DNA of 64,000 nt, from assembly GCA_936440205.1 (NCBI GenBank), contig OW387135.1, forward strand, positions 34,450,792 through 34,514,791, in the 5' to 3' direction. The translations under genes and the position numbers were made by a program. The number at the start of each line of letters is the position of its first letter. Position 1 is the stretch's first letter. The DNA is from Lepidonotus clava. Its lineage: Eukaryota; Annelida; Polychaeta; Phyllodocida; Polynoidae. The notes beneath the pieces were generated by a model, which was not told the DNA's origin, did no database searches, and saw only the letters and a list, made by a program, of their open reading frames with translations. Positions 1 through 14,100 of this stretch are shown here, piece by piece.

Positions 1-2101
1 TTTTAAATGCAACATTATAATGCAATTTAGTCAAGGACAACAGCCCCTCCATGCTTTTGTGAACTTCGACTGCTTCGGAAATTCCAGACATTGCAAGCCA
101 ACACGAATCTTACTCGGATTTTTCAGATTTTTACCCCCAGGGAGCAAAATCTGACATCTCTGCAATTTGGCACAATTTTTTTTTCTCAATTCTTTGCAAT
201 TAAGCATAGACACATTACTGTTAAACTGAAAGTTAGTCACATGTTTTTCTCTAATCTATATATTTTAAACTACCGTAGGTACTTTTGTAATTCATGTATA
301 CGAATTTTATTCTTCATCCGGCAAATGAGCAAAAGATTAAACAAACAACATGGGGGTTCATGTCATATCTAATAACAAAATGTCAGTATTAAGATGAAAC
401 TTGGTCACCGTCAGATATATTATAATTCTGTTCTAGCTATATCAACCGAATGGAAATATATATCTGAATTCCTTAAAACGGTTATAAATTGTTATTCGTA
501 TCATTTGTTAGGAGGTACACCTTCTAAGTACCTTATAAAAGGTTGATACCCCACTTGTATTATATTTCCATTTAGATTGATTTCAGCTACAATATTTCGG
601 GCTATCTTTCCTTAGATTTTGCAATTACTGCGTACTGAATTAATAAACGCTTCACTTTCTATTAGCTTATAGGAGACCTACAATCATCCTCATGTCTAGT
701 CTCTGAATTCAAAATTTGATCTTAAAACTGTCTGCCTTAAAATGAGACTAAGATATGGATATGATTTCATATATAGTCCTTTTGATACTAGGAAGAGAGG
801 TCCCTAAGTCCCAATCCGTCTGAATTAATCAGTATCTGTCAATATCGTTTTGAAATTTATTTTCTTTTATTTCTTTCTATCATTCTGCATGCTGACCAGT
901 ACATATCACAATGTACAGTTCATGTAACATAAATAAATCTAAAATACATGGTCTCACACATGTACAGTGTTGTGCAAAATTGAGCCGTTGTCAAGGGTCA
1001 TACCTTAATAGTCGTTGTTTTTTGTTTTTTTTCCATTTACTCTTTTTTTCATAAACGTTTTTTTCCCCACGTTAAAACTTTTGTTATAGAATTGCGTAAA
1101 TATTCAGATACGTTAATTCTTTGATTTATTATCTCGCTGTCCAAAATTTTAACACAAGATTAACAAAAACAAATTAGAAAATAACAAATAACTACACATA
1201 TATAATCTTCATGTAAAGACATTTCAACAAATAATGTATACCTTCCCATATTCTATCAACGATCTGTTGTTAACATGAATTAATGGACGTTCAACTGATG
1301 GATTTCTTGAATTCCTTCCCATTGTTACCATCACACTGAGAAGAAAGCACGTCTGTTATTGGACGATTTGGATGTGAGTTAACTTTATAAAAGGTGTCCA
1401 CCGAAGGAATGCGGCATGTGTGTCACGAACTAGATTGATCAATATTTATGTATGTCGCAAAAACATATAAATGTCATTGGAATGATGCTTGCATGATAAG
1501 GGTAAATATTCACTCTAGGCGACTCCCTTATTTCTACCTAAACTAAAATAATTACCGGTAATTGAGTTGATTCGATTAATCAGGGTAATAGCAAATGAAA
1601 AAGGTTCATCGTTGGCGATGAGTCTTTCATCATAAGACTGAGGTGGACCATTGAATAGTTCCAACGGTCCCTCGAAATCCTTACAGTATAAACATATTTC
1701 AGGAGGTTACTGATCAGTTAGGGACCGCACAAATAATTCAAATCATCACATTATTGTTTGATAAACAATTCATTGTTATCAAACCTCTTCTCTCACTGAT
1801 TCTTCATAGCTGTGCACCAGTTCACACAAACACTACAGGTCTTTGCTATAAATGATACACAGAGTTCACAATAGGTTACAAGGCACGTACATCACATTAC
1901 CATTCTTCAATAACAAAAACAATAAACGTACCAATTCCGGATAACACAGAAATAACCAAGAAAAAATAAAGAAAGTTAAATTTCCTTCCAAAATCTAATC
2001 TTGATGCAACAAAAGTCAGTATTTATTGCATGGAACTTAAACCTCATCCTAAGTTTTCAATCTGTTAAAAACAATTATTACAAATCACCTTTTTTCCTTA
2101 G
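1..2101 (+). other. probable dynein intron, no feature seen
   Basis: The first recognisable dynein exon begins at 2102 right after a good acceptor (pyrimidine-rich tract then AG), and it starts mid-protein near the end of AAA4. This stretch is therefore most likely the 3' part of the preceding intron. I found no dynein-like reading frame, RNA gene or clear repeat in it, only AT-rich sequence with short homopolymer runs. Confidence 0.55.
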
Positions 2102-5100
2102 GGACGGAAAATGGAAGCCACACCATTGGCCATGTACAACTTCTTCATCGAGCGGGTCCGACAGAACCTGCACGTTGTGCTCGCCATGAGTCCCATTGGC
2201 GATGCATTCCGTAACCGCCTCCGTATGTTCCCCTCACTCATCAACTGCTGCACCATCGATTGGTTCCAGGTAGGTCCCCACGGTTAAAAAGTCAGAAGAT
2301 GAGCTAGCTGTCAAAAGACATGGTCTCATAGCTTAACTAACACTCTTTGGTGATTAGTTGTATGTATAAACTAACAGTATTTTGTGACTAATATGTAGAA
2401 TACCTTGATGATTTTTGTCTAGAATGTAATAACAAAACATGTCTTCTATCTCTTGTAGATATATAGTATAGGAAGTATAAATATGGCGTATTCAGTACTA
2501 ATATCAATGTGATACTTAGACAATTGTTCGTACGTTTTACCTAATATAAACCATGTGCGGCTTGTAAAATTTGTTGCCCCATTCAGTGCAAAATTACGTT
2601 GATTAGAAAAAATTCACTATTTGAGGAGGATGGGGTAAGACTTTGAGGATGGAGACCATCGGAATATTTTGTGTTAAACAAGTGTCTTTATTCCAGAAAC
2701 AGAAACCTTATACTGATAGGTTTTTGCCTAACAGCACCTGAAAAAAACCCATACCAATTAATTACATCAATTGTATCGAATAAATATACCAAAGATTATG
2801 TTCTTTCCATAATTAGTAACGGTTTGCTCGTACATACATATGTCATTCAATAAGAAATGTACTGAACTTCATGCGCTGATAAAAGGCAGTTTGAATCAAT
2901 TGCACTCAAGATAGGTAAAATATTCCAGCAAAATGTTTTGTTTATTCAAATTAAACCTGAAAGCAAAATGATCAGAATGTAAGTATAGAGGGCACATGCC
3001 CCACTGTTGGACAGGACCGCCTCTGGACTCTTTGTTTGTCTTCATTAAGCACACGTGTGTCTAAACAGGCGCCCTCACATCGCCTGGTCACTCGGCCCTC
3101 TGACGGGTCAAGGAAACACAGAACTACATAATGATAACCGTGTTTATGAAAATTAACCAGGAAATTTGAAAAATGACAAATTATGTATATTGAAAAAAGT
3201 AGTGGTACCTGATAGTTTCAAATTTCAACTCATCTTTTTCAAGAATTACTACAAGCAACGTCCCCCCCCCCCCCCCAAAAAAAAAAAGAGCCTTCCATTC
3301 GACTCATGAGATCTTTTTTATTATTATTATTATTACTTTTTTTTGCTTTTAGTTCTATTAGCATACGTTGATTTAGTTGAAACACTTATCCTTGAATATC
3401 CCTCTCAGATGGCGAGTGTATCAAATTCATATATAAATGTGTCTACCGTTAGGTGAGTGAGGGCGCCTCTTTTCACAAAATGTGAAGAGACAATTTCAGC
3501 GACCGTTGCACCTAAGTCTATACTCTATTCCTTATTAACATTAACTTAATTTCCTAACTAAAAATGAAAGGAAAGCGATGACAATGTAAGTATATCAGGA
3601 TAACGTGTGAGACCGTTACAAGTACTTTTAGATGGCGTTTAGCAGGATGAAACATTAAACTGCTGGATACAATCCGTCCTTTTGCATGAGCATGTCGGCT
3701 TCTGCATGTTGCTCGGTGGGCTGATGGTGGAGAACAATAGCTCCATGGAAATGTTAGATCTCTTTTTATTTGCCTTTATGTAACCGCTTCTATTGCTACC
3801 CTTCACTATAGGTCATGTATGGAAAGGTAAAACTTTTGACCATATGCCACTTTCTATAGGTATTGAGATAGGTGTATTAACAAGCTAGCACCACCACAAT
3901 TGAAAGGGTAAAGATTCGAAAGAATTTAACACTTGATGTACCTTCGTTCAGTGTTTATGAAAAACACTTTTGTGTAGGAAACAGATTCTCGATATGATAT
4001 AAACACACAAATTGTATATGTAAGTTGCCTCTAAACACGACACATTCACCGCCGGGAGTACATAGGATACATTCTAGCTATACATGTACCGATGATTTTT
4101 GACTTCATTCATGATTATGAGTTCCAGATGCAATGTATGGCGATTTCAAACATTTTAATCAGAACCATCTATTTGTTTTCTTTTTTTATGCCAATAACAT
4201 TTTCCTCTCAAGTCCAGTTAGATTTGCACATTTTCCAGTCCTTTTTCTCCTATTCTTTTTACTCAGAAGAAATATATGAAAGTGTTGCAGCATGTTTTAA
4301 ATATGAGGTATCAAATGGAGTTTAACGAATGCTCATATATAGAAAAAATAAAAAATAAATAGATGACAGGCATGTCCTCCTTTCACCGAAATGATGATTC
4401 GTAAAAGGATGAGTAACCGCAGAAGCATTTGTCAGATGTAATCTCCTAATTTGCAGTCATCCTACATGTACTTTTCCGTATTTATGTGAATCATTTGACA
4501 TTGAAATGGTTAAATATATATTGTCTTTTGCTCTTAATCTTTTGAACCCCGCCTAATTTAACGCATGATGTTTTTCCATTGCAACTCTATGGAACTCTAA
4601 TCTATGGAAGGTTTCAAGGGACAAAAAGAAGGATGTTCATTTTGATAATTCATCTAAACTTGAAAGAGCGTCATTTGCCTGTAGAGAAATAAATTTGTTG
4701 ACAAAACACTACAAATGTAATATGATGTAGTTGAACTTATATGGTGTGAATAAAAATATAATTACATTTCTATAGAATTCCATGAATTATTATCACTGGG
4801 TATATTGTTGTTGTGTTTTTTCGTGAGTAGAATTAACACTAAATCCTTTGTTAAATTTCTCATTGTTCTTTCCTTGTAGGCCTGGCCCGAGGATGCTTTG
4901 GAAATGGTAGCCAACAAATTCCTCGAGGACGTCGAGCTCGAGGATAACCTCCGACAAGAAACAGTCATAATGTGCAAACATTTCCACGAATCGGTCCGGA
5001 AAATGTCCCTCAAGTATGCATTCAAATCATTCTATGTTTATTGTTCCTGAAGAATCATTGAGTTGTTGGCTCAGTATTTTCTTAAATTGAACAAATTGTG

Positions 5101-8100
5101 AACCGAACTTGGATCAGAATTTATACCAATGCTGCCAAACCAGTCCCTTTGGTTAATCATGCGAATACCTTTTTTTTCATGTGTTTTGTAACGTTTCAAC
5201 GTGAACGTGAGTTTTAGAGCTACCCCTCTGGGCCTTCAATATATTATGAAATATGTGATGTATATTTGATAATTGGAGTCAGTTCAATTTCTTTCATGTG
5301 AATTACCGTATGTATATTCTTATGTGATTTGTTTTTCTTCAAATTTATAAACTCTTTACAGATTCTACGACATCCTTCGGCGTCACAACTACGTGACCCC
5401 AACCTCCTACCTCGAGCTTATCTTGACCTTCAAGAAGCTACTCGGCCAGAAACGTGACGAGATTCTTACCCTCAAGAACCGTTACCTAACGGGTTTGGAG
5501 AAGCTGGAATTTGCTGCGTCCCAGGTATCGGTGATGCAGTTAGAACTCCAGGATCTCCAGCCGGAACTCATCAAAACCTCCGCTGAAACGGAGAAGCTCA
5601 TGGTCAAAATTGAGCAAGACACTGTCGAAGTCGAGGCTAAAAAGGAGGTGAGATACTTGAGAAAAAAATCTTTAATCTATCTCCTCTAAGAAAAAAACAG
5701 AGATGTTAAATTGTCATATGACCACGTTAACTTACGTTGTTGTTTTAAAAGAACTGCATTGAAGAAAGATATCAACAGATGTAATCGTAAAAAATTGAGA
5801 TAACCATACTTCGTTTTTATAGAGCTAACATATGAAAATAGTTCTATCAAAAAGTTAGTTCAATATATTTCCAATATTTGAATGATTGGAAGAACTAGTT
5901 ATTCGATATGCACATGAGTTGGTGCATGGGTGAATGGTCAGTGTGTTTAACATACGTATCATGACGTGTTCCTCCTTCTCAAGCTGTTTTTCAGGTTATG
6001 CCCTATACAGACGTACAAGTCAATTCACTGTAATGTGGCACTTCGTGCTCTTGCATGTCATTTTTCTGTGTATAGCTTTTCGAGAAAAAATAAGATGGAA
6101 AGTCTGTCTAGCAGAATTTAGCTGTGTTCTAGTTAGGTCCTTAGAAAGTTCAAAATAAAGCTGTTTGCATGCAGCATTAGTTTGCTATACTATTCTGTTT
6201 CGTTTTTAAATTAGGAACAAATAAAATAAACAACGTGAATATATAAATGCTTTACTATTTTATCCGTTATCTTAATTACTGGTGGCCCAACCATAGAGTA
6301 CTTATTCCGACCAGCAGTCAAACCCATCCCTCACATTTGTTTCTAGATACCTCAAGCAATCCTCATCCTCTAGCTATGTCTGTTTCTACAGAATATAAAT
6401 GCATGCGTACATATCAATGACCCAACTTTCTCGTATGTTAATTTGCCTTTAGTGAATCTACCAATAATGAATCTAGTGTTATCCTCACCAACGGCCAGTA
6501 ATGTCTTCAGCATGTATGTCATCATGATGTGACCTGAGTGAAACCTCCTTACTGCAAAGAATATGTAATCTTAGGAATAACATTGAAATGGTTTCCTTGA
6601 AAAACAAATATCAATCATTGTGTCTCTACATGTATATGTTTTGCTTCCAATGAATAATGAAACCAAATTTCTCTGTATTTGCACTGCATGAAAGCATGGA
6701 CACTATTTTCTAATTACTCCTTAAATATAAGGGGAAAAAACGACAGTTTTCTTTTTTTGTCATGTCTAACCAGTTGTTATTTTCCGCTCCAGGTGGTGGC
6801 GGCAGATGAACACGTTGCCAACGAGGCAGCGGCGGCCGCCCAAGCCATCAAAGACGAGTGTGAGAATGACTTGGCCGAGGCCATTCCCGCTCTGGAGGCC
6901 GCTATATCTGCCCTGAACACCCTAAAGCCGTCGGATATCACACTGGTCAAGTCCATGAAGGTAATCCCCGACTAGTACTTGGATCAATAAGACAAGTGAA
7001 AATAATTTTTAAAACCTAGGGTCAGATTAGGAAAATTTTGCTGTGGGTAGATAAACTGTTAGAAAGATCATCTTAGCGTTTACCCTTCGCCTAATCTGTA
7101 TTAAACTGAAGGTAAGTTGCATTAATCTAAAGCCTCACCCCGATTTCAATCGACTAAGTTATACATATCGAGTTGAGCATGACCAATACACATTTTATTG
7201 AAAAGACATATTCTCTCGTGTTGGGTTGCATTCTTCAATAATTCAAAAGATAATACATAGTACCAGTACACAATTTATTCAAAAGATATATTTTCTTGTG
7301 TTGGGTTGGCTTCTTCAGTAATTTAAAAGATATAATAACCCGAAGGTCTTGACCGAAAAGGTTCATTTTCTGATTGCGACCCTCTGTCTCGCAGAACCCG
7401 CCGCCCATCGTGAAGCTGGTGATGGAAGCCGTGTGTGTCATGTTGGCCATCAAGGCCGACCGTAAGCCCGACCCGACCACCGGCAAGATGGCCGAGGACT
7501 TCTGGGGGCCCTCCATGAAGCTGCTCGGAGACCTGCGCTTCCTGGACAAGCTCAAGACCTACGACAAAGACAACATCGCACCAGCAGTCATGAAGAAGAT
7601 CCGTGACAAGTAAGGAGAGAAACTGTTTTCAGATATTGTCCACTGTTAACATGTTCAAGATTTCTTTTATATGTTCAGCGTGTGATATACTACCAAAGGT
7701 CCATACTGTTGATCACCGTTAACCCTTGTTTTGATTTGTATGTGATTTAGAACTCGTAGATATGATTTTTTTGGTTTCTGTCCAGAATACTTACTTTGTC
7801 TGGCGAACCCTCTTGCAGTGATGTTATTTTTGAATTTAGAATTTTAACTTTATAACTTTCATAGAATATTCAGTTCAGATAAGACCAGAAATTGTTTTAA
7901 GATTGGTAGCTCAGGTTTGGGTTGTCGTCACGTTTTGTTCCTTCCAAATGTCACAGTCCCCCAGGGGTGTGATTTTTGGACATGACATGTCTAGTGAATC
8001 GGATGTTTAAATCAGAATTGTGAGTATTAGGTTGACTAATTGCACTTTACAAAATATATTGCATGTTCTGTTGTCAACAGACGTTGATCATTGCATGACA

Positions 8101-11100
8101 CACTACAAGTCATTCAGGCAGTGCACATCATTACTTCATTAGTCATATATACAACAAATAGTCTTCATAATTAGGTATTCTTCAGTAGATAGGTTTAAGA
8201 ATAAGATACGATGTTTGTTGAATTCAGACCTTGTCTTTCTTTATTAGACCATTTTACGACTAAAAGCAAACTTTAGGCAACGTTTAGTAGATGGTAGTTT
8301 CGTTTATAGTAAACATTCTTATGCCTTGTCTAGCATAGGCCTATATGCACCAGATATTTACAACTCAGATGCTCTCATTTGATCCAGCAGAAGTTGGTGT
8401 TTGATGTATTAGGTGTCTTGATGTACTGCAATGAGACTGGGAATCACTTTGGTAGTTTTCTGTATACACTAAGTAACTTTTGGACACATAGATCTGTATT
8501 TTGATTCGTTAATGCAGATCTATGATTCACGTGAACTTCACACTAAGATTGTTAAGTTTTCACCATTTACTTCTTAATCAATATTTGCTCAATAAGACCG
8601 TCGGGCTTGTCCTAAAAGTACCTTTCTGGTTCCCTTACAGATACATCCCCAACTCAGACTTTGATCCCCATCTTGTCAAGAATGCATCGATGGCCTGCGA
8701 AGGCCTGTGCAAGTGGGTTCGGGCGCTCGATATTTATGACCGCGTGGCCAAAGTGGTCGCCCCGAAAAAGGCAAAGCTGGCAGGGGCCGAGGCTGAGTTA
8801 GCAATACAAATGGAAAAACTAGACACCAAACGCGCTCAGCTTCAAGAGGTAAATTTGTCATTTACATTTTTCCCTTATACAAAAAAAAACATATAGTGTG
8901 AATGAATTTGCAATATTCTTAAATGCACTGGATCGTATGACCGTTACTAAAGCTATAATCAATGTATCACAGGTGGATAATCTATTCTCGGATTAAATCA
9001 AATATTTAATATTAGATAAATACTCGGTAAGAGCGAAAAGGAAGCAGCTTTTGTTCTTCAGCAAGTGTTCTGTAAGAGTAGTTTTGTTAAGATGCTTACT
9101 AATGATTCCAAAATTCCAAAATATATTATCGCAAGTTTATACAGCTACACGCTTCTCCTCCAGGTTACTGACAAATTACAAGCCCTGAATGATGAGTTTG
9201 AAGCCATGGTACAAAAGAAGAAAGACCTCGAGACCAACATTGATCTGTGCTCAAAGAAACTAGACCGTGCCGAAAAGCTGATCGGCGGTCTGGGCGGAGA
9301 GAAAGACCGCTGGACAGAAAACGCTATAGTTCTTGGCGAGAAGTACATTAACATTACCGGTGACGTCCTGTTGAGTTCGGCCATTGTCGCCTACCTTGGT
9401 GCCTTCACCGTAGACTTCAGAGTGGTAAGTCTCCCATTTTACCCATCCAACCTCTCCAAAGTTGCATATCTTTGGGGGCGTTTCAGAAGACCTAATTATG
9501 AGACTCAGACATATCATTCGAAAAAATTATTATAAAAAGATTTTTTATGAAAACGATAATTTAAAAAAAGGTCTTTTTTTTTTAGATATCTAACCACAAG
9601 CCTCTTTTTTTTTTTTAAACCCGTAAGCACGTATTACAGAATTCATTGTGTCCGTCTTCTCTCTAGGAATGCCTCGTAGAGTGGCACGAGCAGTGTATAC
9701 AGCGTAAGATCCCGTGCTCTGAGACGTTTGTGCTCAGCAACATCCTGGGTGACCCTGTGAAGATCCGCGCCTGGCAGATCGCTGGGCTGCCCGTTGACTC
9801 CTTCAGTATCGACAACGGTATCATCGTCTCCAACTCCCGCCGCTGGCCCCTCATGATCGACCCCCAAGGTAAACAGTAGCAATAGCAAATAAATCAGTAG
9901 ACTAGAAACGTCGTGGGGATGGGGAGGGGGGTGGGGTTGCAAAGGACCAGGGGAACTTTGTTCATTGTAAGTTTGTGACAGTCAGAAATACATATTGATG
10001 AACATTTCGGCAAAATAATTAGCTGTATAACGGTGAGCGTCTATGATCACAATGTCACGAGAAGTAGATAACTTGAAAAAGAGCGTGAAGTAAATATGTT
10101 CCACAACAGTAATTTCACATAAATTTAAGACGTAAATTCCTCCATCTAGTGTTGATTCTGAGATCCCTCACAGATTATAAGAAAGATCGGCTTGATATTT
10201 TTCAGGTCAGGCCAATAAGTGGGTAAAGAACATGGAACGGGAGAACAAGTTGGCAGTTGTCAAACTGTCGGACGCTAACTACGTGCGTTCACTGGAGAAC
10301 GCCATCCAGTTCGGCACCCCGGTGATTATGGAGAACGTGGCCGAGGAGCTGGACCCCATACTGGAGCCTGTGCTCACCAAGTCCACCTTCAAACAGCAGG
10401 GAGTCGAGTACATCAAGCTCGGTGATAATCTCATCGAGTACTCGCCCGACTTCAGGTTCTACATGACAACCCGGCTACGTAACCCGCACTACCTACCCGA
10501 GATTTCGGTCAAGGTGAGCCGGTCAGAGCAGACGTTTAGTATTAGGGCGGTCTGATATTTTAGATTTAATATGAAAGCTGTAACTTATATCTAGATTTCC
10601 TGATTTTTCCCTGTTAACCATAAGCAAATGTCTCCGCCTTACAACACAATCCAATGTGGACAAAACGAAGATCCTATTAAGTAGTACCATAGAGACTTTT
10701 TCATGGAGATGTCTTCTCTTTTTTTTCTTGATGGTAGATCAAAACACCAATATTAACTGACTGGTATTAAAAAATGAAAGGATTGTGCGATGGTCTATTC
10801 AACATGGTATTGGACCCCTACGTCTTAATCGGTCTCCCTAAAAAAAAACCTATTGAACCCCGAGAACACCAATCTAATTCAGGCCTCATTCATTGCCTCC
10901 TCCAGGTGTGCCTGCTGAACTTCATGATCACCCCGCAAGGTCTGGAGGACCAATTGCTGGGAATCGTCGCCGCCAAGGAGAAGCCTGAACTGGAGGAGAA
11001 GAAGAACGAGCTCATTATCGAGAGCGCCAAGAACAAGAAGCAACTCAAGGAAATCGAAGACAAAATCCTAGAAGTCCTGTCCAGCTCAGAGGTAAGTTGC

Positions 11101-14100
11101 TCTCTGCTATAGAGACACGGAATGTTATTATGTATACCATCGCTGGTACATCATCGTGCTACATTGGTCAACTGCTTTTCTGTAGCCGTATAATTTTGCT
11201 GTCTTGCTAAAATTATTGTCATGAAACTGCTAATAATCGAACAAAAAACCCCCGAGATAATGATTGTATTTGCCTTCTGTTTACAGGGAAACATCCTGGA
11301 GGACGAGACGGCCATTCAGGTGCTGTCCTCATCCAAGGTCCTGTCCCAGGAGATTGCATCCAAACAGGAGATCGCCTCAGCGACTGAGGTGGAGATTGAC
11401 CAGACCCGTAACGGTTACCGACCGGTGGCCGTACACTCCTCCATCCTCTTCTTCTGCATCTCCGACATGACCAGCATTGAGCCCATGTACCAGTACTCCC
11501 TCACCTGGTTCATCAACCTCTACCTACAGGTACGCCCACCTGACGGATTTTACAATGGATAACGACTCTTCTCTTCATTGTTCTTTTGTAGTTTAATAAA
11601 AACTCGCGTAGATTTTTCAAAAGAGGTATAAACTACAAAAATATATATTTTGGGATTAACCCCATGAACTGTGATTAAGCTAGCTATCTGAATACGCATC
11701 TGCACTTCATAACTGTAATCAGTCTCATTGCTATACATTACAGTCACGTCGTTTTCACACTTTTGTTATTGATTTCGTATATTTTAGTCAATCGCTAACA
11801 GCGAACCATCACCAGATCTCGAGGAAAGAATTCAGAATCTTAACGATCACTTTACAAACTCCATCTACCGCAACGTTTGCCGATCCCTGTTCGAGAAGGA
11901 CAAGTTACTCTTTTCCTTCACCTTGTGCGTCGGAATCATGAAGGGGGCGTAAGTAGACTTACGATATCTAATGTATCATTAAAATGATAAAACGTTGTTT
12001 GAAATTTCCTCGTTACCTAATGTTGTTTTACAAGTGACAGATTTCGTGATCCGTGTTGCCCAGCACTACCACACCAAGTGTCATTTACACTTAGAAGTTG
12101 CCAACAGTAACATCAATGACATCCACACATTGTGTAGCAACTGTGGTTGTGACATCACTGTTTTGTGATGTTATTCAGGGGCAAATTGTTATTCTACCTG
12201 TGTACTTCGGACACTTACTCATTGCCAACTGATATGAAAATCTGAAAACGTGAGTTCCATTTGTTTTTTCCAGGGGTAAGATCGACGACCAGGTGTGGCG
12301 CTTCCTGCTAACGGGAGGCGTGGCCCTGGACAACCCCTACCCCAACCCCGCCCCTGAGTGGATGTCCGACAAATCATGGTCAGAGATCGTCAGGGCCTCT
12401 AACTTGCCTAATCTAAACGGCCTCAGAGAACGTAAGTCACTTTCTCAACACTGCCGTGATCAGAAAATGTAATTGATGAATGTAAAAGTATTACTTAGGA
12501 ACATATTGCAGTGTGGATCTAATGGCAAATGTGGAATAGACACAATAATTCAATAATTATTTATTTTCATATTTTTCTTATAGGTAATTTCAATCTGATT
12601 AAGATTCATCGCAGGTGTATTTCGAACGTAGTTCTCAAGTGTCTTATTGTCGCAGAGCAGCAGTTATTCTAGAGCCTGAAAGAGAATCATCAGCGAATAC
12701 ATGTTAAAATCATGAATCAAAAATTCATACTTCCATCCTGAACTCTATGGTTATGTAAAAATATGAACTTCTGTTGAATGGTCCTACTTTCCTTTACAGA
12801 TATAGCAAAGAATGTCTCGCTGTGGAAGGCGATGTATGATTCTGCCACACCCAACGAGTTCAAATATCCATCTCCATTCGATGCCCTCAAGGGCCTCGAC
12901 CGCATGCTTGTGCTGCGAACACTGCGCCCGGATAAAATTGTGCCCTCCGTCCAGGAGTTCATAATTGATAACATGGGGCAGTCCTACATTGAGCCACCTA
13001 CGTTCGACTTGGCTGGATCGTTCGCAGACTCCACCTGCTGCGCGCCTCTCATCTTTGTGCTGTCGCCTGGTGCTGACCCCATGATGGCCCTCCTCAAGTT
13101 TGGAGAAGACCGAGGTTATAACGCCTCCAAGATTGCCACCATATCCCTTGGCCAAGGGCAGGTATGTATCCAAGCAAACATGTAGAGCACTAATAGGTTA
13201 TAAAAATCCTTATTCTATTCTAAATTATTAGAGACCAATTGAACTATAAAAATAGATGTTCATAAAACCTAAATTCGCGTAGATGGTCGCATATGTTTTG
13301 ATACACTCTCACATGATATTCATCGTTTATTTCCATAGACCTTATGCTTACACCTTTACATTGTTACTGTTTACCAGGGTCCAATAGCAGTCAAGATGAT
13401 AGAGAAGGCGTTGGAAGATGGCTCGTGGGTGGTGCTACAGAACTGTCACTTAGCCACCAGCTGGATGCCTACGCTAGAGAAGATATGTGAAGAAGTAAGT
13501 GCAGTCGTAGATTTAACTAACGCATTATAATTTCCGTATGCTATTTTTTGCGAAATTCAAATCATAATACTGTTGTATTTGATCAACCAACAAAAATTCC
13601 AAGTACTTTACCAAAACTAAATCTTGTCTATGTTCACTTTTATTACAGACGATTATACCTGAGAACACTCATCCCGACTTCCGACTCTGGCTAACTAGCT
13701 ATCCGTCGGACAAGTTCCCAGTATCCATTCTACAAAATGGTGAGTCACTTTCATTGTAAAACCAGTAGTAATTGCTTTCAAGTTCATAAAAAAAATACCA
13801 AAACTATTTTTGACGGAGTGAAACAAAATGCAGCTCAAATGTCACAACCCACAGTTACTAAACGACCAGTTTCTAAGGGGTTTTGTATTCTCTCTTTGTT
13901 CTAAATAACTTATTTTGGGTCCTAGGTGTCAAGATGACCAACGAACCCCCGAAAGGGTTAAGGGCCAACCTACTCCGGTCCTACCTCAACGACCCCATCT
14001 CCGACCCAGCTTTCTTCGAAGGCTGCAAGACCGTAAGTAGAGAACCCTTACAGACCCCAACATTGAGCATATGGTGTGCAGTTGGGACAGTCATGGTGCT

